Assembly (NCBI GenBank): GCA_029212745.1
Contig: JARGOL010000003.1
Location: forward strand, 1 to 64,000
Source of the DNA: Alcanivoracaceae bacterium
GTDB taxonomy: Bacteria; Pseudomonadota; Gammaproteobacteria; Pseudomonadales; Alcanivoracaceae
Direction of reading: 5' to 3'
Length of the DNA stretch: 64,000 nucleotides
The notes below the pieces were generated by a model. That model did not search any database. It was not told the origin of the DNA and saw nothing but the letters and a program-made list of their open reading frames with translations. Shown here piece after piece: positions 1 to 9,101 of this stretch. A program made the position numbers and the translations under genes. Numbering within the stretch: position 1 is the first letter of the stretch; every line of letters starts with the position of its first letter.

Positions 1-865
1 CATAGGCCGGATGACGGCCATGGTAAAGCACATCCCGATAGGCCTGGCGTACCGCATGGCTGACCACCTTGTCGCGGATCACCCGGCCGTTGACGAAGAA
101 ATACTGCAGGTCCGCCTGCGAGCGCGAAAAGGTCGGCTGGCCCATCCAGCCGTGCAGACGCAGGCCGCCGATCTCCACATCCACATCCAGGGCCTGCTCC
201 ATGAAAGCGGTGCCGCACAGGCGGGCCACCCGTTGCGCGCGATGGGCCGGCGTTGTTGCCGCCGGCAGCTGGTGAATCACCTTCTGGTTGTGACTGAGGC
301 GAAACGCCACCCCGAATTCGCTCAGGGCAATACGGCGAAACACTTCCTCAAGGTGGGCATACTCGGTTTTTTCCGTGCGCAGGAAACGACGACGGGCGGG
401 CGTGTTGAAGAACAGGTCGCGCATCTCCACCGTCGTGCCCTGCGGATGCCCGGCGGGCTTCAGCACCGGTGCCATGTCACGGCCCTCGACCTGCACCTCC
501 CAGCCCTCGGCGGCCTCGGTGTTGTTTGATGTCAGCGTCAGGCGCGAGACCGAACTGATCGCCGCCAGCGCCTCGCCGCGAAAACCCAGCGACCCGATGG
601 CTTCAAGGTCCTCCAGCGAATGAATCTTGCTGGTGGCGTGCCGGGACAGGGCCAGCGGCAGGTCATCGCGGGGAATGCCGCCACCGTCGTCACGCACACG
701 TATGAGGCGCACACCGCCCTGCTCCACGTCCACGCTGACCTGGTGGGCACCGGCATCAATGGCGTTCTCGAGCAATTCCTTGAGCACGGATGCCGGCCGC
801 TCAACCACTTCGCCGGCAGCAATCTGGTTGGCCAGTCGGGAATCAAGTAACTGGATGCGCGTCAT
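1..865 (-). CDS. mutL: DNA mismatch repair protein MutL (N-terminal part, cut by window edge)
   Basis: MutL couples MutS mismatch recognition to strand excision through an ATP-driven N-terminal clamp. The minus-strand frame beginning at the ATG at 863-865 reads [19 protein letters not shown] and continues open to the window edge, giving 288 codons. GHKL ATPase motifs are visible: the ENAIDAGA helix near residue 36, a DDGGGIP turn, GFRGEAL, and then [12 protein letters not shown] of the transducer domain. The C-terminal dimerisation domain lies outside the window. It is the last visible gene of the run nnrD-tsaE-amiB-mutL, 70 bp after amiB, an order conserved in E. coli and Pseudomonas. No strong ribosome binding site precedes the start. 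Confidence 0.97.
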   Translation of the reverse strand, partial: MTRIQLLDSRLANQIAAGEVVERPASVLKELLENAIDAGAHQVSVDVEQGGVRLIRVRDDGGGIPRDDLPLALSRHATSKIHSLEDLEAIGSLGFRGEALAAISSVSRLTLTSNNTEAAEGWEVQVEGRDMAPVLKPAGHPQGTTVEMRDLFFNTPARRRFLRTEKTEYAHLEEVFRRIALSEFGVAFRLSHNQKVIHQLPAATTPAHRAQRVARLCGTAFMEQALDVDVEIGGLRLHGWMGQPTFSRSQADLQYFFVNGRVIRDKVVSHAVRQAYRDVLYHGRHPAY

Positions 866-935
866 GGACGTCCCGGGGTATCTCAAAGGTGCGAGTGTAG
901 CCAGCGTGTCCGTGCCTCGCCAGTACGGACCGGAT

Positions 936-2273
936 TCAGCGGGGAATTTCCAGCACCTGGCCCACGCGGATCAAATCGGAATCAAGCTTGTTGTGCCGCC
1001 GCAACGCCGTTTCACTGACGGCATAGCGCCGGGCTATGGAGCTCAGGGTTTCCCCGGGCGCGATGCGATGGCTGCTGGCCTGGCTACCGCCCTGGCTGCG
1101 CTGCACCGCAAACCAGGTGCCTGGCTTGGGGTAGGTTTCACAGTAGCTCTTCACGCCGGCGGCGATGGCCCGTGCCAGCCTCTTCTGGAAGCCGGCATCA
1201 CGCAGGTTGCGCTCCTCGCCGGGGTTGGAAATGAATCCGGTTTCCACCAGCAGGGAGACCATCTCCGGCTGCTTGAGCACCGCGAATCCGGCCTGTTCCA
1301 CCTTGCGACGGTTGCCGTGCAGCTTGGTCACCCGGGCCATTTCCTCCAGCACCAGCCGGCCCATGGTCAGGCTGTGGGTCATGGAGCCTTCCATGGTGAG
1401 ATCGGCCAGCACCCCCAGCAACTGGTCATTGCTCGCTTCTTCCTGGTACACACCTGCGACGCGGTCGGAATCGTTGGCGATGTCGGCGAGCAGTCGCGCG
1501 CGGGCACTGGTGGCACCTCGCAGGGACAGGGCAAATACCGAGGCGCCGTGGGCACGCTTGTCAGTAAATGCGTCCGCATGAATCGACAGGAACACATCCG
1601 CACCCAGTTTCTCACGGGCAATACGACGCCGGTCGGCCAGGGGCACATAGTAGTCACCGTCACGCACCATCACCGCCTTGAGGCCGGACAACCCGTTGAG
1701 TTCATCGCGCAGTTTGCGGGCAATCTGCAGGACCACATCTTTTTCCCGCGTGCCACGCGGCCCGGATGCGCCCGGGTCTTCGCCACCGTGGCCGGCATCA
1801 ATGGCAACGATTACCGGGCGCGCGACATTGGATGAGCTGTCCGCGGGTGCTACCGATTTCACTGGCTCGGACTGCCCCTTGTCGAACAGGTCCAGCACCA
1901 GGCGCCAGCCGTGCGGATCGATCGGCTTGAGCACCATGGTGCGTGGCCGCACGGCCTGGCTGAGGTCGAACACCACCCGGGTACGGTTGCCTTCATGGCT
2001 GCCCACGCGAATACCGGTAATCGGCGTGGTCTCCAGGGAAAGATCGGCGACGTCAAAATCCATTTCCGCATCAAGCAGGTCGACAACAATGCGGTCGGGG
2101 TTGGCCAGCTTGTCCAGTGTATGGTCCAGCGGGCCCTTGAGGTCGAACACCACGCGGGTATGGTCCGGCGCGCGGTGCAGGCGCACTGACTCGATCTGTT
2201 GCGCAGCAAAGAGCAGCGACGACGACACCATGGCCAGGATGGCGGTAATCGCAATAACGCTGCGTTTGATCAT
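936..2273 (-). CDS. amiB: N-acetylmuramoyl-L-alanine amidase AmiB (AMIN-Amidase_3-LysM)
   Basis: This periplasmic zinc amidase cuts the amide between MurNAc and the stem peptide to separate daughter cells. The 445-residue product starts [15 protein letters not shown], a signal peptide, followed by an AMIN domain (about 25-135) that targets the septum. The Amidase_3 domain (about 165-390) shows the zinc-site motifs [21 protein letters not shown] and [10 protein letters not shown]-terminal LysM (about 400-445, [13 protein letters not shown]) binds glycan. The chosen ATG at 2273 lies 5 bp after the tsaE stop. An in-frame start further upstream would lie inside tsaE and lose the signal peptide. 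The neighbours tsaE and mutL match the classical amiB locus. Confidence 0.95.
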   Translation of the reverse strand: MIKRSVIAITAILAMVSSSLLFAAQQIESVRLHRAPDHTRVVFDLKGPLDHTLDKLANPDRIVVDLLDAEMDFDVADLSLETTPITGIRVGSHEGNRTRVVFDLSQAVRPRTMVLKPIDPHGWRLVLDLFDKGQSEPVKSVAPADSSSNVARPVIVAIDAGHGGEDPGASGPRGTREKDVVLQIARKLRDELNGLSGLKAVMVRDGDYYVPLADRRRIAREKLGADVFLSIHADAFTDKRAHGASVFALSLRGATSARARLLADIANDSDRVAGVYQEEASNDQLLGVLADLTMEGSMTHSLTMGRLVLEEMARVTKLHGNRRKVEQAGFAVLKQPEMVSLLVETGFISNPGEERNLRDAGFQKRLARAIAAGVKSYCETYPKPGTWFAVQRSQGGSQASSHRIAPGETLSSIARRYAVSETALRRHNKLDSDLIRVGQVLEIPR

Positions 2274-2278
2274 AGGGT

Positions 2279-2734
2279 CTACCCTGCCACGCTGTGCGAA
2301 CGGCGACTGTCGGCTGCCCGGCTCAGGCGGGCGCGCCTTCCATCGCCGTCTGCCTGCAACACGATCCGCAACACCGGCACCGGCAAGGCACCGGTACCAC
2401 GCTGCGGCCACTCCACCAGGGTCAGTGCCCGTTCGGCAAAATAGTCGCGCCCGCCGATCATCTCCAGTTCCTGCGGATCGGCGAGTCGGTACAGGTCAAA
2501 ATGATATACGTTTGTCCCGCCAAGCGCATAGGGCTCGACGATGGTGTAGGTGGGGCTCTTTACGGCGCCCTGGTGACCCAGGGCACGCAGCCAGCCCCGC
2601 ACCAGGGTGGTCTTGCCGGCGCCAAGGTCGCCCTCAAGGAAAACACAGCCTTCGCCCACTTCACCGGCGAGCCGCGCGCCGAGCGCTTCGGTGGCCTGCT
2701 CATCCGGCAAAAAACATTCTTCAACATCTGCCAT
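2279..2734 (-). CDS. tsaE: tRNA threonylcarbamoyladenosine biosynthesis ATPase TsaE (YjeE)
   Basis: TsaE is the P-loop ATPase that drives the TsaBDE complex making t6A37 in ANN-decoding tRNAs. The 151-residue protein has a clear Walker A ([10 protein letters not shown], about 38-47), the [10 protein letters not shown] segment, and YHFDLYRL followed by the VEWPQRG strand typical of the family. Length fits the family (about 150). The start overlaps the 3' end of nnrD by 14 bp and the stop is 5 bp before amiB, so translation is probably coupled along the operon. Confidence 0.95.
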   Translation of the reverse strand: MADVEECFLPDEQATEALGARLAGEVGEGCVFLEGDLGAGKTTLVRGWLRALGHQGAVKSPTYTIVEPYALGGTNVYHFDLYRLADPQELEMIGGRDYFAERALTLVEWPQRGTGALPVPVLRIVLQADGDGRRARLSRAADSRRSHSVAG

Positions 2735-4241
2735 TGTTTCCTCCCGGGCGATTCAGGCGGCGCCGTATCCACGGCAGCAGGTCGGTGGCCACCAGTCCCC
2801 GTTCACCGTCTTCAGCCACCGCATCATCCGCCGCCGTCGCATGCAACCAGGCGCCAACTCTTGCCGCGTCATGGGGCGCCAGCCCCTGTCCCAGCAGAGC
2901 ACCAATGACACCGCTGAGCACATCGCCCATGCCACCACTGGCCATACCCGGATTGCCGGCATTGACCAGCGCCAGGGCGTGTTCACCGGCACTTGCCACC
3001 AGTGTGCCAGCGCCCTTGAGCAGCACTGTGGCGTGCCATTTTTCCTGCAGTAATCGTGCACTGGCGAAACGGTCGCGCTGCACGGCTGCGGTATCCGTAT
3101 TCAGCAGCCGCGCTGCCTCGCCAGGATGCGGCGTCAGCACCGTTGCCGCCTGTGTTGCTTTGACGCCGGCTTCCGCCAACAGGTTCAATCCGTCTGCATC
3201 AATAACCCTGGCCAGGTCCGTGGCCAGCACCTTGCGAAGCAGGGCCTGTCCCCAGTGCCCCCGACCAAGGCCGGGCCCGATAACAACCACAGTAGCGCGA
3301 TCCAGCAGCGGCAGCAGATCCTCCACACTCTCCACGCCCCGGGCCATTACTTCCGGCTGTCGCGTGGTCACCATGTGCGCATGTGCCGCCCGGGTAGCCA
3401 CGCTGACCAGGCCCGCACCGGCGCGGATGGCTGCCTGTGCCGCCATGGCAACCGCACCGGCGTAACCGTGATCACCACCAATGACCAGCACGTGACCAAA
3501 ATGCCCCTTGTGGGCATCACGGCGCCGCGGCGGCAGCAATGCGGCGACATCGGCAGCCACTGTGCGGCGGGCCGACGCCTCCACGCTGGCAAACACTTCC
3601 TGCGGCACCTGCAGGTCATCGAAGACCAGCTCGCCGGTGACCGCCGGTCCCTGCCCGGTGAGCAAACCCTGCTTGACGCCGATGAAGGTGGCCGTCAGCG
3701 CGGCCGTTACCAAGGCCCCTTCCGACATGCCGGTATCCGCGTTCAGGCCGGACGGCACATCAATGGCAAGCACAGGAGCCGGCGCCGCGTTCATCGCCTC
3801 GATCAGGGCGCGGTAGTCGTCGCGCACCGGCCCATTCAGCCCCGTGCCCAGCAAGGCATCCACAATCACATCCGCGCTGCCAATGTCCGCCAGGCTGTCC
3901 TCAACCGGCTGCCAGTCGATGCCGGCATCGCGTGCCCGGGCGGCATAGTCGTGCGCATCACCCGAGAGCTTCGCCAACGGCACATGCACATACAGTGTCG
4001 GAGACAGACCGGCGGCCTGTGCCGCCAGCGCCACCACAAAACCATCACCGCCGTTGTTGCCACCGCCGCAGACCACCGCAATCTGGCGCGCCTCCGGCCA
4101 GCGGCGCCGCAGGGCCGCGAACGCAGCTTCACCGGCACGCCCCATGAGGGTGGCGCCGGGAATACCAAAGTCATTGATGGCGGCACTGTCCAGTGCCCGG
4201 GTCTGGGCGGCGGTATGCACGGCGATGGGTAACTCGGCCAT
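2721..4241 (-). CDS. nnrD: Bifunctional NAD(P)H-hydrate epimerase / ADP-dependent dehydratase
   Basis: This enzyme repairs damaged NADHX and NADPHX. The N-terminal epimerase (YjeF_N, about 1-210) interconverts the R and S hydrates, and the C-terminal kinase-fold domain (about 220-500) dehydrates the S form using ADP. The 506-residue product shows [12 protein letters not shown] in the epimerase half, and [11 protein letters not shown] and [13 protein letters not shown] (the GGMGD nucleotide motif) in the second half. The start [18 protein letters not shown] at 4241 was chosen because homology begins there; an upstream frame extension would run into the divergent queG. It is the first gene of the minus-strand operon ending in mutL. 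A TATACT hexamer (plus strand agtata, 4273-4278) could be part of its promoter. Confidence 0.95.
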   Translation of the reverse strand: MAELPIAVHTAAQTRALDSAAINDFGIPGATLMGRAGEAAFAALRRRWPEARQIAVVCGGGNNGGDGFVVALAAQAAGLSPTLYVHVPLAKLSGDAHDYAARARDAGIDWQPVEDSLADIGSADVIVDALLGTGLNGPVRDDYRALIEAMNAAPAPVLAIDVPSGLNADTGMSEGALVTAALTATFIGVKQGLLTGQGPAVTGELVFDDLQVPQEVFASVEASARRTVAADVAALLPPRRRDAHKGHFGHVLVIGGDHGYAGAVAMAAQAAIRAGAGLVSVATRAAHAHMVTTRQPEVMARGVESVEDLLPLLDRATVVVIGPGLGRGHWGQALLRKVLATDLARVIDADGLNLLAEAGVKATQAATVLTPHPGEAARLLNTDTAAVQRDRFASARLLQEKWHATVLLKGAGTLVASAGEHALALVNAGNPGMASGGMGDVLSGVIGALLGQGLAPHDAARVGAWLHATAADDAVAEDGERGLVATDLLPWIRRRLNRPGGNNGRC

Positions 4242-4318
4242 GGGGCTCCTGCCGGAAAAATGCGTCCGGACCAGTATACGTGTCACACAAGCGTCTGGAT
4301 ATTGACTATCCTTGCGCC

Positions 4319-5383
4319 ATGAACATGCAACGGCTTGCCGACAATATCCGTCATTGGGCGCTGGAACTTGGCTTCCAGGACGTCGGCATTGCCGATACCG
4401 ACCTGACACTGGCCAGCGAACGCCTGCAGACCTGGCTGAATGCCGGCCATCATGCCGACATGGACTGGATGCACCAGCATGGCGACAAGCGCACTCACCC
4501 GGCACAGCTGGAGCCCGGCACATTGCGCGTGATCAGCGCCCGCATGGACTACCTGCCGGCCGGCCGCGATCCACAGGATGTACTCAATGACCCGGCCAAA
4601 GCCTATATCTCGCGCTACGCGCTGGGACGCGATTACCACAAACTGATGCGCAAGCGCCTGGCACGACTGGCGGAGCGAATACGTGAGGCCGTAGCCGATT
4701 CGGAACTGGCCCGCGCCTTTGTGGACTCGGCCCCGGTGATGGAAAAACCGTTGGCCGAAAAGGCGGGACTGGGCTGGCAGGGAAAACACACGCTGCTGAT
4801 CAACCGCCAGGCCGGCAGCTGGTTTTTTATCGGCGAAATCTACACCGACCTGGCGCTGCCCACGGATTCATCCGGCAGCGCCCACTGCGGCAGCTGCACC
4901 ACCTGCATGCAGGTCTGTCCCACCGATGCCATCGTCGCTCCTTACCAGCTGGACGCGCGCAAGTGCATTTCCTGGTTCACCATCGAGAACCGCGGCGCCA
5001 TCCCGGAGTCATTGCGCGCCGCCATGGGCAACCGGATTTTCGGCTGTGATGACTGCCAGATTTTCTGCCCCTGGAACCGGTATGCACAAATCACGGGCGA
5101 AGATGACTTCCAGCCACGCCACGATCTCGACAATGCTGACCTGCTGACGCTGTTCTGCTGGAGTGAGGATGAGTTCCTGGAACGCACCGCCGGCTCGGCC
5201 ATCCGCCGTACCGGCTACCAGGGCTGGCTGCGAAACCTGGCTGTCGCCATTGGCAACGGTCCGGCTACAGCGGCCGCCCGCGACGTGCTGGAAAGGCGCC
5301 TGCCGGGTGCCTCAGACCTGGTGGCCGAACACATACGCTGGGCCCTGGAGCAGCTGTCCGCCCGCGCCGACAGCGCGCGCTGA
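4319..5383 (+). CDS. queG: Epoxyqueuosine reductase QueG
   Basis: QueG is a cobalamin and iron-sulfur enzyme that reduces epoxyqueuosine to queuosine at the wobble position of GUN tRNAs, the last step of the pathway. The 354-residue protein starts MNMQRLADNIRHWALELGF. It carries the two 4Fe-4S cysteine sets CGSCTTCMQVCP...C and CDDCQIFCPWN, plus the cobalamin-domain stretch PLAEKAGLGWQGKHTLLI. The ATG at 4319 gives the family-typical N terminus. It is divergent from nnrD across 77 bp and convergent with the desaturase gene, whose stop lies 1 bp away; no terminator hairpin is visible between them. Confidence 0.95.
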   Translation: MNMQRLADNIRHWALELGFQDVGIADTDLTLASERLQTWLNAGHHADMDWMHQHGDKRTHPAQLEPGTLRVISARMDYLPAGRDPQDVLNDPAKAYISRYALGRDYHKLMRKRLARLAERIREAVADSELARAFVDSAPVMEKPLAEKAGLGWQGKHTLLINRQAGSWFFIGEIYTDLALPTDSSGSAHCGSCTTCMQVCPTDAIVAPYQLDARKCISWFTIENRGAIPESLRAAMGNRIFGCDDCQIFCPWNRYAQITGEDDFQPRHDLDNADLLTLFCWSEDEFLERTAGSAIRRTGYQGWLRNLAVAIGNGPATAAARDVLERRLPGASDLVAEHIRWALEQLSARADSAR

Positions 5384-5384
5384 T

Positions 5385-6485
5385 TCACTCGGCCAGCAAT
5401 CGCACACGATTGACCGGCACCGGCTTGCTCGGGAACGAGTAGCGCAGAATGCGCCAGATCACCTGGCCGAACTGCAACCACAGTGAGCCGGTGTTGTAGT
5501 GCACCCCGTAGCGCCGGCAGATGGCCCGCACCTCCGGCGCAATGTCACCGTAGCGGTTGGCCGGCAGCGTCGGGAACAGGTGGTGTTCGATCTGGTGGCT
5601 CAGGTTACCGGTGAGGATGTGGAACAACTTGCCACCACGCAGGTTGGACGAACCACGGATCTGGCGCAGGTACCACTGGCCACGACTTTCCCCGTTCATG
5701 ACGCTCTTGGGGAACACATCCACATCGGCGGTGAAGTGACCGCAGAAGATGATCATGTAGGTCCACAGGCTGCGCATGATATTGGCCAGCGCGTTGCCCG
5801 CCAGTATCGGCAGGAACAGCGGCCCACCCAGCAGCGGGAAGACAAGGTAGTCCTTGATCATCTGCCGGCGCATCTTGCGCCCCACCGGGCGGAACGCCGC
5901 AGCCATCTCACCCGGCGCCATCTTGCCCTTGAAGTAGCGGCCCAGTCGCAGGTCCTGGATCGCCACGCCCCACTCGAACAGTAGCGCGAAGATCACCGCA
6001 ACCAGCGGCTGGAAAAGGTAGAACGGCCGCCAGCGCTGCTCCGGGAACAGGCGCAGCAGGCCATAGCCGATGTCATCGTCCATGCCCTTGATGTTGGTGT
6101 AGGTGTGGTGGCGGAAATTATGCGTTTCGCGCCAGTTGTCACCGGTGGCAACAATGTCCCACTCCCAGTCACGGCCGCGCAGGTAGGGATCATTCATCCA
6201 GTCGAACTGGCCGTGAATCACGTTATGACCAAGCTCCATGTTGTCGAGAATCTTGGACAGGCCCAGCAACAGCACACCCAGTACCCACAGTGGCGGCAAG
6301 AACCAGCAATACAACAGCACGCGGCCGGCGGCTTCGGTGTAGCGCACGGCGGCGAAAACACGACGGATGTAGTCGGCGTCGTGCTGGCCCAGGTCGTCAC
6401 GCACACGGGTGTGCAGCGCATCCAGCTCGGCACCGAATTGATCCACCTGCTCGCGTGTCAGCGGACGTGATTTGCTCTGTTTCAT
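5385..6485 (-). CDS. desB: Membrane acyl-CoA/fatty acid desaturase (DesB-like)
   Basis: This is an integral-membrane di-iron desaturase that introduces a double bond into saturated acyl chains using electrons from a partner reductase. All three histidine boxes are present: HNVIH (87-91), HNFRHH (122-127) and HQIEHH (297-302). Hydrophobic spans lie around residues 55-80 and 160-235. The 366-residue length suits bacterial acyl-CoA desaturases. The next gene upstream, 18 bp away, encodes a ferredoxin-type reductase, and a TetR-type DesT homologue lies divergently beyond it. This is the gene content of the P. aeruginosa desT-desCB locus, so regulation by the saturated/unsaturated acyl-CoA ratio is inferred. 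Substrate is not proven by sequence. Confidence 0.9.
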   Translation of the reverse strand: MKQSKSRPLTREQVDQFGAELDALHTRVRDDLGQHDADYIRRVFAAVRYTEAAGRVLLYCWFLPPLWVLGVLLLGLSKILDNMELGHNVIHGQFDWMNDPYLRGRDWEWDIVATGDNWRETHNFRHHTYTNIKGMDDDIGYGLLRLFPEQRWRPFYLFQPLVAVIFALLFEWGVAIQDLRLGRYFKGKMAPGEMAAAFRPVGRKMRRQMIKDYLVFPLLGGPLFLPILAGNALANIMRSLWTYMIIFCGHFTADVDVFPKSVMNGESRGQWYLRQIRGSSNLRGGKLFHILTGNLSHQIEHHLFPTLPANRYGDIAPEVRAICRRYGVHYNTGSLWLQFGQVIWRILRYSFPSKPVPVNRVRLLAE

Positions 6486-6503
6486 GATCGGTCCTGTTAT
6501 CCG

Positions 6504-7586
6504 TTACAGATCCAGTGTGATATCGGAGCGGGCAGCATTGACGCACAGCCGTACCGGCCCGGCCTCTGCATGCTGCTCGCTGTTGTAGACGTGTTCGGTG
6601 GTGCCGGCGCGCTTGTCACAGACGCAGGTATTGCAGACCCCCATGCGGCAGCCGTAAGCCGGTTGCACGCCCTGTTCTTCGAGGCTTTCCAGCAATGGCG
6701 CCCCGGCGGGCACCTGTACCTGGCGCTCACTGCGCAGCAGGGTCACCGTGACGGCCTCGCCCGCCTGCGTGGCTCTTGGCGGCGGTGTAAAACATTCGCT
6801 GTCAAAATCGGCGGCGATGGGCGCCAGCAGTGAAGACACTGTCTCGACAAATCCCCAGGGACCACAGGCGCGCACGGCGCGGGTGGCGATATCCGGCACC
6901 TGTGCAGCGAACAGCTCGGCGCCGGGGCGCCCCGACAGCTCGTTGGGCAGGCAGCGGGATTCCCGGGTCAGCACGGGCAACACACGCAGGTTTGGATGGC
7001 GTGCCCGCAGGTCGGCAAAGGTACCTGAGAAACACAGGTCCGCACGCTCACGGGCCCACATCATCAGGGTGATATCCGCAGACGGGTTCTCGGCCAGCAG
7101 CGCACGTGCCAGGCACATCAAAGGGGTGATACCACTGCCGCCGGCCACCAGCAGCCAGGGACGGCTGGCGCCGCCATCCGGCAGCACCATGTCGCCAAAC
7201 GCCGGCCCCAGCTCCACCACATCACCCACCGACAGCGCGTGCACCAGCGCAGCAGAGACCTTGCCGCCATCCACCTCGCGGACGGTAATGGCCAGCCGCC
7301 GGTCACCCTGCCAGGGCGTCACCGGACTGTAGGTGCGTGTCAGGCGCACACCATCCACTTCCACGCTGACAGGCACATGCTGGCCGGCGGCATAGCCGCG
7401 GAAATGGCGGTTAGCCTTGAGGGTCAGGGTGACGGTGCCGCGCGCGGTGACCTCTCGCCCCACCACCCGGGCAAGGGGCCGCTCCCAGCTCAGGGTCCGA
7501 TTGATCTTCTGTACCCAGAAGTCGAACACCGGCGGTGCCACCAGCGGCGCCATGGCTTTGTGCAGTACTCCGTCAGACACGGCCAT
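6504..7586 (-). CDS. desC: Ferredoxin--NADP oxidoreductase partner of the desaturase (DesC-like)
   Basis: This is a phthalate dioxygenase reductase-type electron carrier of 360 residues. An FAD-binding domain (about 45-145, with RTYSPV) is followed by an NAD(P)-binding domain (about 150-260, VAGGSGITPLMCLARALL). A C-terminal plant-type 2Fe-2S domain (about 275-360) has CRMGVCNTCVC and a final VRLCVN cysteine. It probably feeds electrons to the adjacent desaturase. The start is uncertain. The ATG at 7586 is used, but an AGGAGG sits only 2 nt before it and 8 nt before a GTG two codons downstream, which may be the true start. A promoter with an embedded palindrome lies at 7638-7665. Confidence 0.88.
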   Translation of the reverse strand: MAVSDGVLHKAMAPLVAPPVFDFWVQKINRTLSWERPLARVVGREVTARGTVTLTLKANRHFRGYAAGQHVPVSVEVDGVRLTRTYSPVTPWQGDRRLAITVREVDGGKVSAALVHALSVGDVVELGPAFGDMVLPDGGASRPWLLVAGGSGITPLMCLARALLAENPSADITLMMWARERADLCFSGTFADLRARHPNLRVLPVLTRESRCLPNELSGRPGAELFAAQVPDIATRAVRACGPWGFVETVSSLLAPIAADFDSECFTPPPRATQAGEAVTVTLLRSERQVQVPAGAPLLESLEEQGVQPAYGCRMGVCNTCVCDKRAGTTEHVYNSEQHAEAGPVRLCVNAARSDITLDL

Positions 7587-7637
7587 TCCCTCCTGCATAC
7601 CGGTGTCACAGACCCCGGCTGACCCATAATGGGCGCC

Positions 7638-7665
7638 ACTATACCTACGTATATACGTTTGTCTA
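7638..7665 (-). promoter_or_regulatory. Predicted desCB promoter with 12-bp palindromic operator in its spacer
   Basis: Read on the minus strand, TAGACA (7660-7665) and TATAGT (7638-7643) are each 5/6 matches to the -35 and -10 consensus and are 16 bp apart. The spacer holds a perfect 12-bp palindrome ACGTATATACGT (7647-7658). It sits between desC and the divergent TetR-type desT, so DesT-family repression by blocking polymerase is the natural reading. The match to the published DesT consensus was not tested. Confidence 0.65.
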
Positions 7666-7765
7666 TACACATGTGCATTATTGGCAGGAACAGACCAGGA
7701 TCGTGGGCAAGAGCGCGGGCAAACCGCTATCATTGCCCGGCGAATGACGGTTCAGGGGATCACTG

Positions 7766-8425
7766 ATGCCAGAAAACAGCACACCGGGAGGCAACCGCCG
7801 CGCGCCGCAGGGCCGCCGCGCCGTGATCTCGCGAGAGGACCTGATTGCGGCCGCGCTGTCACTGCTGGGTCCGCACCGCAGCGTTTCCACGCTGAGCCTG
7901 CGGGAAGTGGCCCGTGAGGCCGGCATCGCCCCGAACAGCTTCTACCGTCACTTCCGTGACACCGACGAACTCGCGGTGGTGCTGATCGAGGAGGCCGGTA
8001 GCGCCCTGCGTCGCATCATCGGCCAGTCCCGCACCCGCGCCACCACGGAACGCTCGGTGGTGCGCAGCTCCATCGAGACGTTCATGGAACAGCTCAACCC
8101 GGACGAGAAGTTCCTGCCCATCCTGCTGCGCGAGGGCACGGTGGGCTCGGACGCGTTCAAGCAGGCGGTGGAGGAGCAACTGCTCTACTTCGAGGAGGAA
8201 CTGTGCTCGGACCTGGTACGACTGGCGGACATCAACAACACCGGCATCGTCCACGCCCCACTGGTGGCCAAGGCCATCACACGGCTGGTTTTTGCCATGG
8301 GCGCCACCGCCATGGACCTGCCGGAAAGTGAGCACCCCCGCATCCTTGAAGAAATGGTGGTGATGGTGCGCATGATCATTGTCGGCACCCAGACCATGGC
8401 GCGCGAGGGCGCCAAGCTGAACTGA
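7766..8425 (+). CDS. desT: TetR-family regulator of unsaturated fatty acid genes (DesT/FabR-like)
   Basis: This 219-residue TetR-type regulator has a helix-turn-helix SLREVAREAGIAPNSFYRHF at about 50-69, the exact style of FabR and DesT, and then FMEQLNPDEKFLPILLREG in the ligand-binding domain. In this family, acyl-CoA or acyl-ACP saturation state alters DNA binding and adjusts desaturase expression. An AGGGGA ribosome site lies 6 nt before the ATG. The gene is divergent from desC-desB with 179 bp between, holding a strong promoter and palindrome. The symbol is given by context and by the FabR/DesT signature. Confidence 0.85.
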   Translation: MPENSTPGGNRRAPQGRRAVISREDLIAAALSLLGPHRSVSTLSLREVAREAGIAPNSFYRHFRDTDELAVVLIEEAGSALRRIIGQSRTRATTERSVVRSSIETFMEQLNPDEKFLPILLREGTVGSDAFKQAVEEQLLYFEEELCSDLVRLADINNTGIVHAPLVAKAITRLVFAMGATAMDLPESEHPRILEEMVVMVRMIIVGTQTMAREGAKLN

Positions 8426-8438
8426 CGCGCACCTGCAC

Positions 8439-8463
8439 AAAAAAAGGCCGCCCGTGGGCGGCC
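8439..8463 (-). terminator. Rho-independent terminator for the small membrane protein gene
   Basis: A GC-rich hairpin (GGCCGCC, loop CGTG, GGCGGCC at 8446-8463) is followed on the minus strand by seven T residues (plus-strand A tract 8439-8445). It lies 20 bp past the stop of the minus-strand gene ending at 8484, and could also stop desT transcripts by the hairpin alone. Confidence 0.8.
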
Positions 8464-8483
8464 AGCGAACGGAGATTCGATAC

Positions 8484-8975
8484 TCAGATGGCCAGGCTGA
8501 TCACCACCAGCCAGCCCAGTTGCGCCCCCAGTGCCTGGCGCCAGCCAGGCACCTGATTGGCGCCGGTGAAGGCGATACCCGCCAGCACTGTCTGCCAGAG
8601 CACCACCTCAGCCATACCCACAGCGCCAGCGCTGAGCGCGTACACCGCGGCCACACTGACGGCCAGATTGAGCGCCGCGGTGACCAGCCAGCGCGTCGAA
8701 CCGCCGCCGATACCCAGCGCCAGCATCACCGTCGCCTGCACCAGCAGCAGTACCGGCTGCCAGGTGCCGGCCGGCAGCCAGGCAAGCGCCGCCGCCAGCG
8801 CCAGCGATGCCACCCCGCCGAGCAGGAACGCCAGGTCCGGCAACAGCGCCGACAGGGCCATGCCGGCACCACGCATGGCCACCACCGGTGCCGTGCTGGC
8901 CCGTGCACTGCGGTCAAACAGCTCGCGGCCGATGCGTTCATCAAGATCGTGACTGTCAAAAAATGCGGTACTCAT
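8484..8975 (-). CDS. Small multi-pass membrane protein of unknown function
   Basis: I do not recognise this 163-residue protein. It begins MSTAFFDSHDLDERIGRELF, a soluble N-terminal stretch of about 40 residues, followed by about four hydrophobic segments (about 43-64, 72-88, 95-122 and 135-163) rich in Ala, Leu and Gly. It has no obvious catalytic motif. The ATG at 8975 was preferred to a GTG-like start 18 bp upstream because it gives a clean N terminus. It is transcribed divergently from the AraC-type regulator at 9102 and ends in its own terminator, so it is a possible target of that regulator. Confidence 0.7.
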   Translation of the reverse strand: MSTAFFDSHDLDERIGRELFDRSARASTAPVVAMRGAGMALSALLPDLAFLLGGVASLALAAALAWLPAGTWQPVLLLVQATVMLALGIGGGSTRWLVTAALNLAVSVAAVYALSAGAVGMAEVVLWQTVLAGIAFTGANQVPGWRQALGAQLGWLVVISLAI

Positions 8976-9049
8976 GGAACACCTCCGGGGCATGCGCCCA
9001 ACTTGTTGCTACAGGAACCAGACTAGTCCTTGACAGCGGGCTGCTTAAG

Positions 9050-9090
9050 TGGCGTTATTGACATTATTAGTGCTATTTACGCCATTATTA
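9050..9090. promoter_or_regulatory. Candidate AraC-type operator: two CATTATTA repeats 21 bp apart inside a TGGCGT/ACGCCA inverted repeat
   Basis: CATTATTA occurs at 9062-9069 and again at 9083-9090, exactly 21 bp apart, the two-helical-turn spacing used by AraC-family proteins on direct half sites. TGGCGT (9050-9055) and ACGCCA (9079-9084) form an inverted repeat over the same region. It lies between the divergent membrane protein gene and the AraC/GlxA regulator gene, whose ATG is 12 bp downstream and lacks a clear ribosome binding site. Confidence 0.55.
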
Positions 9091-9101
9091 CGGTGCCATA
9101 A

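Noticed and set aside
8-865. mutL as a truncated pseudogene
   Set aside because: The frame is open to the window edge with all motifs intact; it is cut by the window, not broken.
627-1835. Long open frame on the plus strand opposite amiB and mutL
   Set aside because: Its translation shows no family motifs, while the minus strand holds clear AmiB and MutL; GC-rich antisense frames stay open by codon bias.
1678-4232. Long plus-strand open frames opposite amiB, tsaE and nnrD
   Set aside because: Low-complexity Ser/Arg/Pro translations with no recognisable domain, fully antisense to well-identified genes.
7668-7675. CACATGTG palindrome as a second desT/desCB operator
   Set aside because: An 8-bp palindrome outside the promoter core and unlike the 12-bp spacer palindrome; chance is likely.
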